Shown in pieces: positions 53,276 through 60,399 of a stretch of 60,399 bases of DNA (position 1 is its first letter; every line of letters starts with the position of its first letter). The stretch is from Lachnospiraceae bacterium UBA3772. Lineage in GTDB: Bacteria; Bacillota; Clostridia; Lachnospirales; Lachnospiraceae. The stretch is from NCBI GenBank assembly GCA_002371025.1, contig DFFQ01000040.1:1-60399 (forward strand). The letters are read 5' to 3'. A model generated the notes under the pieces. The model did not search any database, was not told the DNA's origin, and saw only the letters and a program-made list of their open reading frames with translations. The position numbers and the translations under genes were made by a program.

Positions 53276-55354
53276 ATGGGTGAACAATTATATGAAAACA
53301 GGGAACTCTCGTGGCTCAGGTTTAATGAGAGAGTTCTGGAAGAATCAGAGGATGAACGTACTCCGTTATGCGAGAGACTTAGTTTCGTATCTATATATCA
53401 GACTAATCTTGATGAATTCTTTATGGTAAGAGTTGGATCTCTTCATGATGAGATGCTTCTTGATGATGAAAAAGATAATAAGACCAATATGAAGGCCAGT
53501 GAACAATTAGAGGCCATAAGGGAAAAGGTTAAAGGCCTTAATATACGTAAGGATGCATCTTATTCTAATCTTATGAATAAGCTTCAGGATCAGGGAATTC
53601 ATCTTATTGATTTTGCAAGGCTTAATCAAAAGGAAGGGGATTTTCTAAAACAATACTTTGAATCCGAGATCCTTCCGCTGCTTTCACCGATCACGGTAAG
53701 TAAGAAACAGCCATTTCCATTTATAAAAAATAATGAAATCTGCGCAGTTGCAGTACTTGAGACAAAAGCAAATAAGCAAAGACTCGGAATTGTTCCTTGT
53801 AATAATGGAATGTTTAGAAGACTTATACAGATTCCGGGAAATAAAGGATATTATATGCTGGCGGAAGAACTGATATTACATTTTCTTCCAAGTGTATTTC
53901 AGGGATATGATGTTACAAGCAAGTCTCTTATCAGAGTTACAAGAAATGCTGATATTGATGCAGATAAGGTATATGATGAAGAATTAAATTATAGAGATCA
54001 TATGGCAGAAGTTATCAAGATGAGAAAGAAGCTTACCCCTGTAAGAATGGAATATACGAGAGATCTTGATAAGAAGGTTCTTAACCGTATGAAGAAATAT
54101 CTGAATATTGATAAGGATATGTTATTTAAGTTGAACTCACCACTGGATCTGTCATTTGTATTTGATATTCAGGATATCCTTCGAAAGAAAGAAGAATTAT
54201 TTTTCAGTAAGCGTGTGCCTCAGAAGTCTCCGGCATTTGATGAGACGAAACCGCTTATTCCGCAGATAATTGAAAAAGATAAAATGCTATTTTACCCTTA
54301 TGAAAGTATAAGGCCATTTCTTAATATGCTTCATGAGGCTGCAAATGATCCAGAGGTCGTTTCTATCAAGATGACCCTTTACAGATTGGCTAAACACAGT
54401 AAGGTTGTTGAATATCTTGTGGAAGCTGCAGAAAATGGCAAGCAGGTAGATGTTTTAGTTGAACTTAAGGCAAGATTTGATGAAGAAAATAATATAGAAT
54501 GGTCCAGACAGTTAGAGCAGGCTGGATGTCATGTGATCTACGGGCTTGATGGACTTAAGGTTCATTCAAAACTCTGCCTTATCACTAAGAACAATAATGA
54601 TGGTGTAAGATATATAACTCAGATCGGCACCGGAAATTATAATGAGAAAACAGCGAGACTTTATACAGATATCTGCATAATGACTGCAGATGAAAGAATA
54701 GGTAAAGAGGCAGCTCTTATCTTTAAAAAACTGAGTCTCGGTGAGGTTATGGAGTCTGTGGATCAGCTTATGGTTGCTCCAAAAAATCTTCAAAACAAGA
54801 TAATTGATAAAATTAATAGAGAAATAGAGGTTGCAAAAAACGGTGGAGAAGCTTATCTTGGAATAAAGATAAATTCACTTACTGATAAGAAAATCATAGA
54901 CAGGTTGATCGAGGCCTCAAAAAATGGGGTGAAGATCGATATGGTCATCCGTGGCATTAACTGCCTTCGTTCTGGTATTCCGGGAAAGACTGATAATATA
55001 AGAATAATCAGTATCGTAGGAAGATTTTTGGAACACTCTCGTATTTATATTTTTGGTAAAGGTGAAAGAGAGGAGATGTTTATCTCTTCTGCTGACTTTA
55101 TGACCAGAAATACTGTTAGAAGAGTGGAAGTTGCTATGCCTGTAAAGGATGAGGATATAAGATCAAGGATCAGAGATATATTTAATATTATGCTTCAGGA
55201 CAATTTTAAGGCCAGAGTTCAAAAGCCGGATGGAAGTTATCCGTATGTTGCTCATGAAGCACCGCTGATCAATTGCCAGGAAATATTTTATGACAAGGCT
55301 TATCAGGCAGTAGGAAGCGAAGTTAAAGATTTAGATGAAAAAGAAAACAGATAA
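53276..55354 (+). CDS. ppk: Polyphosphate kinase 1
   Basis: This 692-aa enzyme makes inorganic polyphosphate from ATP. The N-terminal domain starts with YENRELSWLRFNERVL. The phosphorylated His is in GLKVHSKLCLIT (His430), and the ATP-binding and catalytic regions SIKMTLYRLAKHSKV, RYITQIGTGNYNEKTARLY and RGINCLRSGIPG are intact. The length is normal for Ppk1. The ATG is preceded by TTGGAGG, and a consensus promoter lies upstream. The last 20 bp overlap the start of the histidine kinase gene, so kinase and Ppk may be co-regulated. No exopolyphosphatase (ppx) gene is in the window. Confidence 0.96.
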   Translation: MGEQLYENRELSWLRFNERVLEESEDERTPLCERLSFVSIYQTNLDEFFMVRVGSLHDEMLLDDEKDNKTNMKASEQLEAIREKVKGLNIRKDASYSNLMNKLQDQGIHLIDFARLNQKEGDFLKQYFESEILPLLSPITVSKKQPFPFIKNNEICAVAVLETKANKQRLGIVPCNNGMFRRLIQIPGNKGYYMLAEELILHFLPSVFQGYDVTSKSLIRVTRNADIDADKVYDEELNYRDHMAEVIKMRKKLTPVRMEYTRDLDKKVLNRMKKYLNIDKDMLFKLNSPLDLSFVFDIQDILRKKEELFFSKRVPQKSPAFDETKPLIPQIIEKDKMLFYPYESIRPFLNMLHEAANDPEVVSIKMTLYRLAKHSKVVEYLVEAAENGKQVDVLVELKARFDEENNIEWSRQLEQAGCHVIYGLDGLKVHSKLCLITKNNNDGVRYITQIGTGNYNEKTARLYTDICIMTADERIGKEAALIFKKLSLGEVMESVDQLMVAPKNLQNKIIDKINREIEVAKNGGEAYLGIKINSLTDKKIIDRLIEASKNGVKIDMVIRGINCLRSGIPGKTDNIRIISIVGRFLEHSRIYIFGKGEREEMFISSADFMTRNTVRRVEVAMPVKDEDIRSRIRDIFNIMLQDNFKARVQKPDGSYPYVAHEAPLINCQEIFYDKAYQAVGSEVKDLDEKENR

Positions 55355-57302
55355 AAAGTTTTATGTAAGTATGCGTGGTTTTATCCGTGCGTCTATCATA
55401 ATACTTGTACTTGCGATAATAACATTTATTAGTGCTCTTATGATCAATCTCATTGGGCGGAGTGGATCCAGAAACCTTATTGATACTACCATGGAAAATG
55501 CAAGGAAGTTGTCAGAAGAGGTTGGGGAGATTGGAATAAGCAATATCTCAGGAAATAACAGGATCCAGTATGAAACTGAAACTATGGCGTCCCTATATGA
55601 TGGAAGGGTAATGATCATATCAAGAGATTATAAGATCTTAAGAGATACATTTTCAAATAAGACAGAAAAAGGCGATAAGAATTACGGGACTTATATCATC
55701 AGTGGAGATGTAATGGAGGTAATGACCCAGAAGTCTGAGAGTAAGAATTTTATTGCCGGAAGCGTGGCTCAGGTTATGTATCCTATCAAGGACCAGGCAG
55801 GGGAAGTAACTGGAGTCGTTGTTTTAACATCTTCCATTAAGAGGATAGAAAAAGTATATAAGGACATATCTGAAAAACTTATCGCAGTAGGAGTTATCCT
55901 TGTTATTCTTTCTATGTTTGCTGCAGTTTGGATTTCCAAGGTATCAGTTAAAGATATTGATAGAATTGCAAAACAGATCAGGCAGGCGTCAGATGGAAAT
56001 CTTGATACCCAGATAGTAGAAAAAGGATTTAAAGAAACAAGATATCTGGTGCGAAATTACAATGCGGTGCTTAGTAAACTGGCATCGGCAGATTCATCCA
56101 GACAGGAATTTGTTTCAAATGTGTCCCATGAATTAAAGACACCGATCGCATCCATGAAAGTACTGGCAGAATCCATTTTAGGAAATGAAAATACTTCAGT
56201 TGATGATTATAGAGAATTTATGACAGATATAGTTGCAGAGATTGATCGAGAGACCACAACTATAAACGATCTTCTTATTCTTGTTAAAACTGATAAGCAG
56301 AATACTGTAATGAATTTTAAGCCGGAAAATATTAATGGACTTATTGATGTTATCTTAAAGAGGGTTACTCCTCTTGCTGAAAATAGAGGAATACGTCTTA
56401 CCTACGAAAGCTATAAGGATGTGGAAGCTGACGTAGACAGCGTTAAATTCTCAATAGCAATATCAAATCTTGTAGAAAATGCTGTTAAATATAATGTAGA
56501 TAATGGATGGATTAAGATTTCTCTTAATGCTGACCATAAATATTTCTATGTTAAGGTTGCAGATTCTGGAGTCGGCATTCCAGATGATGCAAAAGATAAA
56601 GTGTTTGATAAGTTCTACAGAGTTGATAAAGCAAGAAGCCGTGATACAGGTGGAACAGGACTTGGACTTTCAATATCAAGAAATGTAGTTAATGCTCATG
56701 GCGGAACTATAAGACTTTATAGTGAATCAGGAAAGGGAACTACATTTACAGTGAGAATTCCGATTAAACATGAAACATCTGTTGACCAGAGTAAATCAAA
56801 ATCAAAAAGTAAACATGGCATCACCACCGCACTGATGATGCTGGTTATGGCATTTTCTCTTGTGGGATGCTCCATGGGAGGACGTGTTAAGGAGACTGTT
56901 TCAGTAGGACTTGAAGAAGAGATAAGATCTTCTGATGGTAATAAGATAAGGATTTATTATTCCGATGGAGAGAGACTTCTTTCCAAGGAAGATAAGTATT
57001 CTTTAAAACAGCCGGATAATGTTTCCGTATCAATAGAGGAAGTAATGTCCCAGATAGAGTTTCCGCAGACTCTGTCTTACAGTGGATATATCATGGCTAG
57101 TAAGAATACGGTGTCTTTAAGTTTTACTGCTGATGAGTCTTTATCCAGGGAAGAACTGCTTCTTAATAAGGCAGCGGTTGTAAATAGTCTTTCCCAGATA
57201 AGGAATATAGGAGATATTGTTATTACCGTTAATACTATGAATGGTGGAGATATAGAGAAATCTACCTATACTGATGCATCATTTTATTATTACGGAAATT
57301 GA
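55335..57302 (+). CDS. Sensor histidine kinase fused to a lipoprotein-like GerMN domain
   Basis: This 655-aa protein begins as a normal sensor kinase: a helix at about 18-40, an extracellular Cache-like sensor (about 45-175), a second helix (about 183-203), HAMP, phospho-acceptor His265 in SHELKTPIASMK, N-box LVENAVKYN, G1 ADSGVGIPDD, and G2 GGTGLGLSISRN. After the ATPase domain (ends about residue 480) comes a Ser/Lys linker, then a stretch that is exactly a lipoprotein signal (TALMMLVMAFSLVGC, Cys512). An extracytoplasmic domain of about 130 residues follows, resembling GerMN (GLEEEIRSSDGNKIRIYYSD to the C-terminus). No stop codon or ribosome-binding site separates the parts. The start overlaps ppk by 20 bp. 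No response regulator gene is adjacent. Confidence 0.82.
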   Translation: MKKKTDKKFYVSMRGFIRASIIILVLAIITFISALMINLIGRSGSRNLIDTTMENARKLSEEVGEIGISNISGNNRIQYETETMASLYDGRVMIISRDYKILRDTFSNKTEKGDKNYGTYIISGDVMEVMTQKSESKNFIAGSVAQVMYPIKDQAGEVTGVVVLTSSIKRIEKVYKDISEKLIAVGVILVILSMFAAVWISKVSVKDIDRIAKQIRQASDGNLDTQIVEKGFKETRYLVRNYNAVLSKLASADSSRQEFVSNVSHELKTPIASMKVLAESILGNENTSVDDYREFMTDIVAEIDRETTTINDLLILVKTDKQNTVMNFKPENINGLIDVILKRVTPLAENRGIRLTYESYKDVEADVDSVKFSIAISNLVENAVKYNVDNGWIKISLNADHKYFYVKVADSGVGIPDDAKDKVFDKFYRVDKARSRDTGGTGLGLSISRNVVNAHGGTIRLYSESGKGTTFTVRIPIKHETSVDQSKSKSKSKHGITTALMMLVMAFSLVGCSMGGRVKETVSVGLEEEIRSSDGNKIRIYYSDGERLLSKEDKYSLKQPDNVSVSIEEVMSQIEFPQTLSYSGYIMASKNTVSLSFTADESLSREELLLNKAAVVNSLSQIRNIGDIVITVNTMNGGDIEKSTYTDASFYYYGN

Positions 57303-57322
57303 TTTTAAATGTGCGGAGGATT

Positions 57323-59866
57323 ATGTTAAAAAGGCCATTGGCGCTATTCCTTTTTCTGTTTATTATGGGAGAGGTAATAGTTAGATTACTGTTAAGTAAT
57401 TTATTATGGATAATACCCATCACTTTGTTGACGGGAGTGATAATTAGAAGAGGCAGAAAATATATGACCGGAGAAATCCGCGTCGTATATTTCCTGCTTT
57501 TTTTTGGTCTGCTTTTAGGAAGCGGCCATGGAGCATTGTATTACTACCTTAGATTTAAGGAAGTTTCTGGGCTGAAACATTTGCTAAATGAAGAAATAAA
57601 ATGTGAAGGAGAAGTTTTAAGTATAAAAGAGGGGGATGGATATAAGAGCTATGTTATTAAGGTTAAAGAGGGCAAGGTGGTTTTTTTTGAGAAGGACTTA
57701 GATGGGAAGATTTCGTATGGGAATATTCTGGACGGTGAGATTCTGGACGGTGAGATTCTGGACGGTGAGATTCTGGACGGTGAGATTCTGGATGGGATGA
57801 GAAGGGATGTTTTGGAAAATTGCATTACAGGAAGCGAGCCGCTGCCTGGGGATATAATTCTTATAAAAGGTCATCTTAATGAGATAAAAAAAGCATCTAA
57901 TCCAGGAAGCTTTGACAGAAATGCGTATTATAAAAGTAAGGGCATAGACTATTTTGTTTCAGGAGAAATTGTTGGGATTAAAAGAAAAAATAGCATAAAG
58001 AAAAGCCTGTATATAATAAAGAATAATATGAAACAGGCACTGTATTCAGTACTTCCCGAAAAAGAGGCGGGGCTTTTATCTTCGATGCTTTTGGGGGATA
58101 AAGAGGGAATTGATAGAAAAGATTATATCATTTATCAGATGAATGGCATGGCTCATATGCTGGCAATTTCCGGACTTCATGTATCTCTTGTAGCAGAGGC
58201 ATTTTTCTTTTTCTTCATGTTATTGTTAAGGAGAAGAAGAGGAGCTGCTGTACTTACCATTGTTATCATTCTTTTATATGGCTCCATCACCGGATTTGCT
58301 GAGGCCACAAGCCGGGCTGTTATTATGATGATAGTTATAATGGCTGGAAGAGTGTTTTCATCTGCGGCAGATACTCTTACCAGTCTATCAATTGCGCTTT
58401 TTATTAATGTCATCATTAATCCTTATTCTATCTTATCCAGTGGATTTATCATGAGTTATCTTGCGGTAGCAGGAGTTCTTATCAGCCAGGTGTTTTATAA
58501 GTTGATTTTTAAAAATGAAAGATTCCTGATGGTGCCCCTAAAATTTAGAAAATATCTGAAATATTTTATAAAAACACTTCTTATGGGAATCATTTTAAAT
58601 GCCATAATGCTTCCAGTTATTTTGAATAATTATTATGGAATCCCCGTTTTTTCCTTTTTGATAAATATGTTTCTTGTGCCGCTTTTAAGTATTGCACTTA
58701 TCTTTGGATTTGCAGCAGGTGGAGTATATCTGCTGCTTATAAAAATAAGCAGGATTAGAAAGATTTGTATTATTTTGGCTCTTCCTGCCAGATGGGTATT
58801 AAATCTTTATGAAACAGTTGGAAGAATCGTGATTAAGCTTCCAGGGTCTTATATAACTACAGGCCACATTGGAACTACAGGCGTTATTATAATATGCCTT
58901 ATCTTTTTTATCATTACAGCATTTATTTATCATTCGCTGCGACATAGCGCACTTCGTAAAAAACCAGGGAAAATAGAAAATAGTAAAAGAAGAAAATATG
59001 TGCTGACTTTATCTATTTATATCTTTATGATGATGATTTCCGTTGGAACAGTAAAAATTATAAATCAATGTCGGGAGTTAGTTTTATTCCTTGATGTTGG
59101 GCAGGGGGATTGCTGTATCGTCCATACAAGAAATGGAGGAAATTATATATTTGATTCCGGTTCAACAACTGTAAGGGATGTGGGTTACAGGACTCTTATT
59201 CCAGCGCTTAAATATTATGGGATCGATAAGATAGATGTGATATTTGTGTCACATACAGATGAGGATCATATAAATGGGATAATCGAACTTATTAATCTTT
59301 CAGATATCGAAAAAATCAAAATTAAGAATATCGCTTTTGCTAAAGGAACTGCAGAAGATGAGAATATGAATGCAGTCCTTTCATGGATAGATAAAAAAGA
59401 AGCAAAAGGAGACCGTGGCACGAATGTTTTATATCTAAATGCCGGGGATGTGATAAGCAAGGGAGGACTTAGTATAAGCATCCTGTATCCTTCTGTGGAA
59501 GAGACAGATGAAAACAGCGGCAACGACTATTCCTTGGTGGCTGATCTTAGATATAAGAATCTGGAAGTCTATTTTACAGGTGATATCAGCTCAATGGTTG
59601 AAGAAAAGCTTGTAAATCTTATTATTGGAAAAAAAGAAAAATCAAAAGCTGGTGTCAGAATTCTAAAGGTTCCGCATCATGGTTCAAAGTATTCTTCCTC
59701 GGAAGCTTTTCTTAAAAAAGTAGATTGTGACATAGCTGTAATATCAGTAGGAGAGAATAACTTTTATGGACATCCTCATAAGGAAGCTTTGGAGAGACTG
59801 GAGGAGGCAGGATGTAAGATTTATCGAACGGATATGGCAGGGGGGATAACAATCTATATTGATTGA
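57323..59866 (+). CDS. comEC: ComEC/Rec2-family DNA-uptake channel protein
   Basis: This 847-aa protein has an N-terminal OB-like domain (about 60-200, includes the EILDG repeat), the ComEC membrane core of about eight helices (about 230-540: GLHVSLVAEAFF, EATSRAVIMMIVIM, SGFIMSYLAVAGVLISQ), and a C-terminal metallo-beta-lactamase domain with LDVGQGDCCIVH, SHTDEDHINGI (His644 region), and VPHHGSKYSSS. In naturally competent bacteria it conducts single-stranded DNA across the membrane. The start is the ATG at 57323, with GCGGAGG at 57313-57319; the TTG at 57299 is before that site. It follows the kinase gene by 20 bp. No other competence gene is near. Confidence 0.92.
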   Translation: MLKRPLALFLFLFIMGEVIVRLLLSNLLWIIPITLLTGVIIRRGRKYMTGEIRVVYFLLFFGLLLGSGHGALYYYLRFKEVSGLKHLLNEEIKCEGEVLSIKEGDGYKSYVIKVKEGKVVFFEKDLDGKISYGNILDGEILDGEILDGEILDGEILDGMRRDVLENCITGSEPLPGDIILIKGHLNEIKKASNPGSFDRNAYYKSKGIDYFVSGEIVGIKRKNSIKKSLYIIKNNMKQALYSVLPEKEAGLLSSMLLGDKEGIDRKDYIIYQMNGMAHMLAISGLHVSLVAEAFFFFFMLLLRRRRGAAVLTIVIILLYGSITGFAEATSRAVIMMIVIMAGRVFSSAADTLTSLSIALFINVIINPYSILSSGFIMSYLAVAGVLISQVFYKLIFKNERFLMVPLKFRKYLKYFIKTLLMGIILNAIMLPVILNNYYGIPVFSFLINMFLVPLLSIALIFGFAAGGVYLLLIKISRIRKICIILALPARWVLNLYETVGRIVIKLPGSYITTGHIGTTGVIIICLIFFIITAFIYHSLRHSALRKKPGKIENSKRRKYVLTLSIYIFMMMISVGTVKIINQCRELVLFLDVGQGDCCIVHTRNGGNYIFDSGSTTVRDVGYRTLIPALKYYGIDKIDVIFVSHTDEDHINGIIELINLSDIEKIKIKNIAFAKGTAEDENMNAVLSWIDKKEAKGDRGTNVLYLNAGDVISKGGLSISILYPSVEETDENSGNDYSLVADLRYKNLEVYFTGDISSMVEEKLVNLIIGKKEKSKAGVRILKVPHHGSKYSSSEAFLKKVDCDIAVISVGENNFYGHPHKEALERLEEAGCKIYRTDMAGGITIYID
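57722..57796 (+). repeat. In-frame 15-bp tandem repeat inside comEC
   Basis: Five copies of a 15-bp unit (GAGATTCTGGACGGT), coding for EILDG; the first is NILDG and the last ends GATGGG. It lies at residues about 134-158, in the OB-like domain. Units 2-4 are identical at the nucleotide level, which suggests recent expansion. Confidence 0.95.
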
Positions 59867-59943
59867 CGTGGGCGTTTCCCTTTTTGAATGATTATTTCGC
59901 AGATAGTAGATGGCTCGGTTGAGTAGAGGACTGGGATATTGTT

Positions 59944-60399
59944 GGCAGACACAGAAGTTAAAAATGAAGGATGTGTCTGCCGGAAGAAGTGATAAGGCAA
60001 GGAAAAAAAGAAGAAAAGGCAGACACAGAAGCCAAAAACGAAGGATGTGTCTGCCGGAAGAAGTGATAAGGCAAGGAAAAAAAGAAGAAAAGGCAGACAC
60101 AGGAGCCAAAAATGAAGGATGTGTCTGCCGGAAGAAGTGATAATGCAAGGAAAAAAAGAAGAAAAGGCAGACACAGAAGCCAAAAACGAAGGATGTGTCT
60201 GCCGGAAGAAGTGATAAGGCAAGGAAAAAAAGAAGAAAAGGCAGACACAGAAGCTAAAAACGAAGGATGTGTCTGCCGGAAGAAGTGATAAGGCAAGGAA
60301 AAAAAGAAGAAAAGGCAGACACAGAAGCCAAAAATGAAGGATGTGTCTGCCGGAAGAGATGATAAGGCAAGCTGAAAAAGAAGAAAAGGCAGACACAGA
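59944..60399. repeat. 74-bp tandem repeat array with internal inverted repeats, continues past the window
   Basis: The unit beginning GCAGACACAG recurs at 59945, 60019, 60093, 60167, 60241, 60315 and 60389, always exactly 74 bp apart. Each unit contains GGCAGACACA and TGTGTCTGCC, a perfect 10-bp inverted repeat (in the first copy 59944-59953 and 59972-59981) around an 18-base spacer, then a purine-rich stretch (GGAAAAAAAGAAGAAAAG). Copies differ at a few positions, for example GCCAAAAACG and GTTAAAAATG in the loop. The array is cut by the window end. The 77 bp between comEC and the array show nothing recognisable. I take it as non-coding; the stop-poor minus strand is a by-product of the unit's composition. 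Confidence 0.95.

Noticed and set aside
59854..60396. Long minus-strand open frames (180, 134 and 112 codons) across the terminal repeat
   Set aside because: The 74-bp unit has no stop on the minus strand in any frame, so all three frames stay open for free. The products are Phe/Leu/Ser-rich low-complexity strings, none has a good ribosome-binding site, and one overlaps the end of comEC.
59944..60399. CRISPR array
   Set aside because: The whole 74-bp unit repeats; there are no unique spacers between short repeats, and no cas gene is near.

Overview
The window looks like chromosomal DNA from a low-GC, AT-rich Gram-positive of the Clostridia, most plausibly a Lachnospiraceae such as Butyrivibrio or Pseudobutyrivibrio. 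This is an inference from gene content. The clues are lipobox lipoproteins, strong GGAGG ribosome-binding sites, an ATPase-less sugar ABC transporter next to a LacI regulator and a YesL-type protein, PepD, a DUF4080 radical SAM enzyme, Cache-GGDEF and GGDEF-EAL proteins, and an MMPL protein paired with a YhgE-like lipoprotein. No rRNA, tRNA, CRISPR array, transposase or phage gene was recognised.

Layout. 1-8,000: the 3' part of a very large RTX (GGxGxD repeat) protein, then its HlyB-type ABC exporter and HlyD-type adaptor, with no TolC-like partner. 8,000-16,800: citrate synthase and an N-terminally extended RsmH on the minus strand, then prolyl-tRNA synthetase, an OPT-family peptide transporter, a lone PqqD-like protein and the dipeptidase PepD. 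16,800-22,400: a LacI regulator, a sugar-type ABC transporter (binding lipoprotein and two permeases) and a YesL-like membrane protein. 22,400-28,000: a five-gene cassette resembling a D-alanylation (dlt) operon (MBOAT, SGNH/DltD-like, carrier protein, adenylating enzyme) that also contains a PLP-dependent amino-acid decarboxylase. 28,000-34,200: B12/radical SAM protein, GH3 lipoprotein and a GGDEF-EAL phosphodiesterase. 34,200-36,900 (minus): alanine/glycine symporter and an SLC13/ArsB-type permease. 36,900-40,300: a metal ABC transporter behind a near-consensus Fur-type box, plus a small lipoprotein. 40,300-46,100: Cache-GGDEF cyclase, TetR regulator, two-component system and a coiled-coil M23 peptidase. 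46,100-46,800: a structured hairpin element and a start-less coding remnant. 46,900-53,100: MMPL permease, YhgE-like lipoprotein, then a GT2 glycosyltransferase and a PAP2 phosphatase on the minus strand. 53,200-59,900: Ppk1, a histidine kinase fused to a lipoprotein-like GerMN domain, and ComEC. 59,944-end: a 74-bp tandem array, each unit carrying a perfect 10-bp inverted repeat.

The best candidate for an undescribed system is the dlt-like cassette at 22,444-27,994. A plausible reading is that an amino acid is adenylated, loaded on the carrier protein, decarboxylated (before or after loading, as in the butirosin BtrK/BtrI logic) and passed by the MBOAT/SGNH pair to an extracellular polymer. 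Other strong oddities are the RTX/type I export operon in an apparently monoderm host, the kinase-GerMN fusion, the metal-binding protein lacking a usual His ligand, and the terminal 74-bp array. All functions come from sequence recognition by eye; no database search was run.
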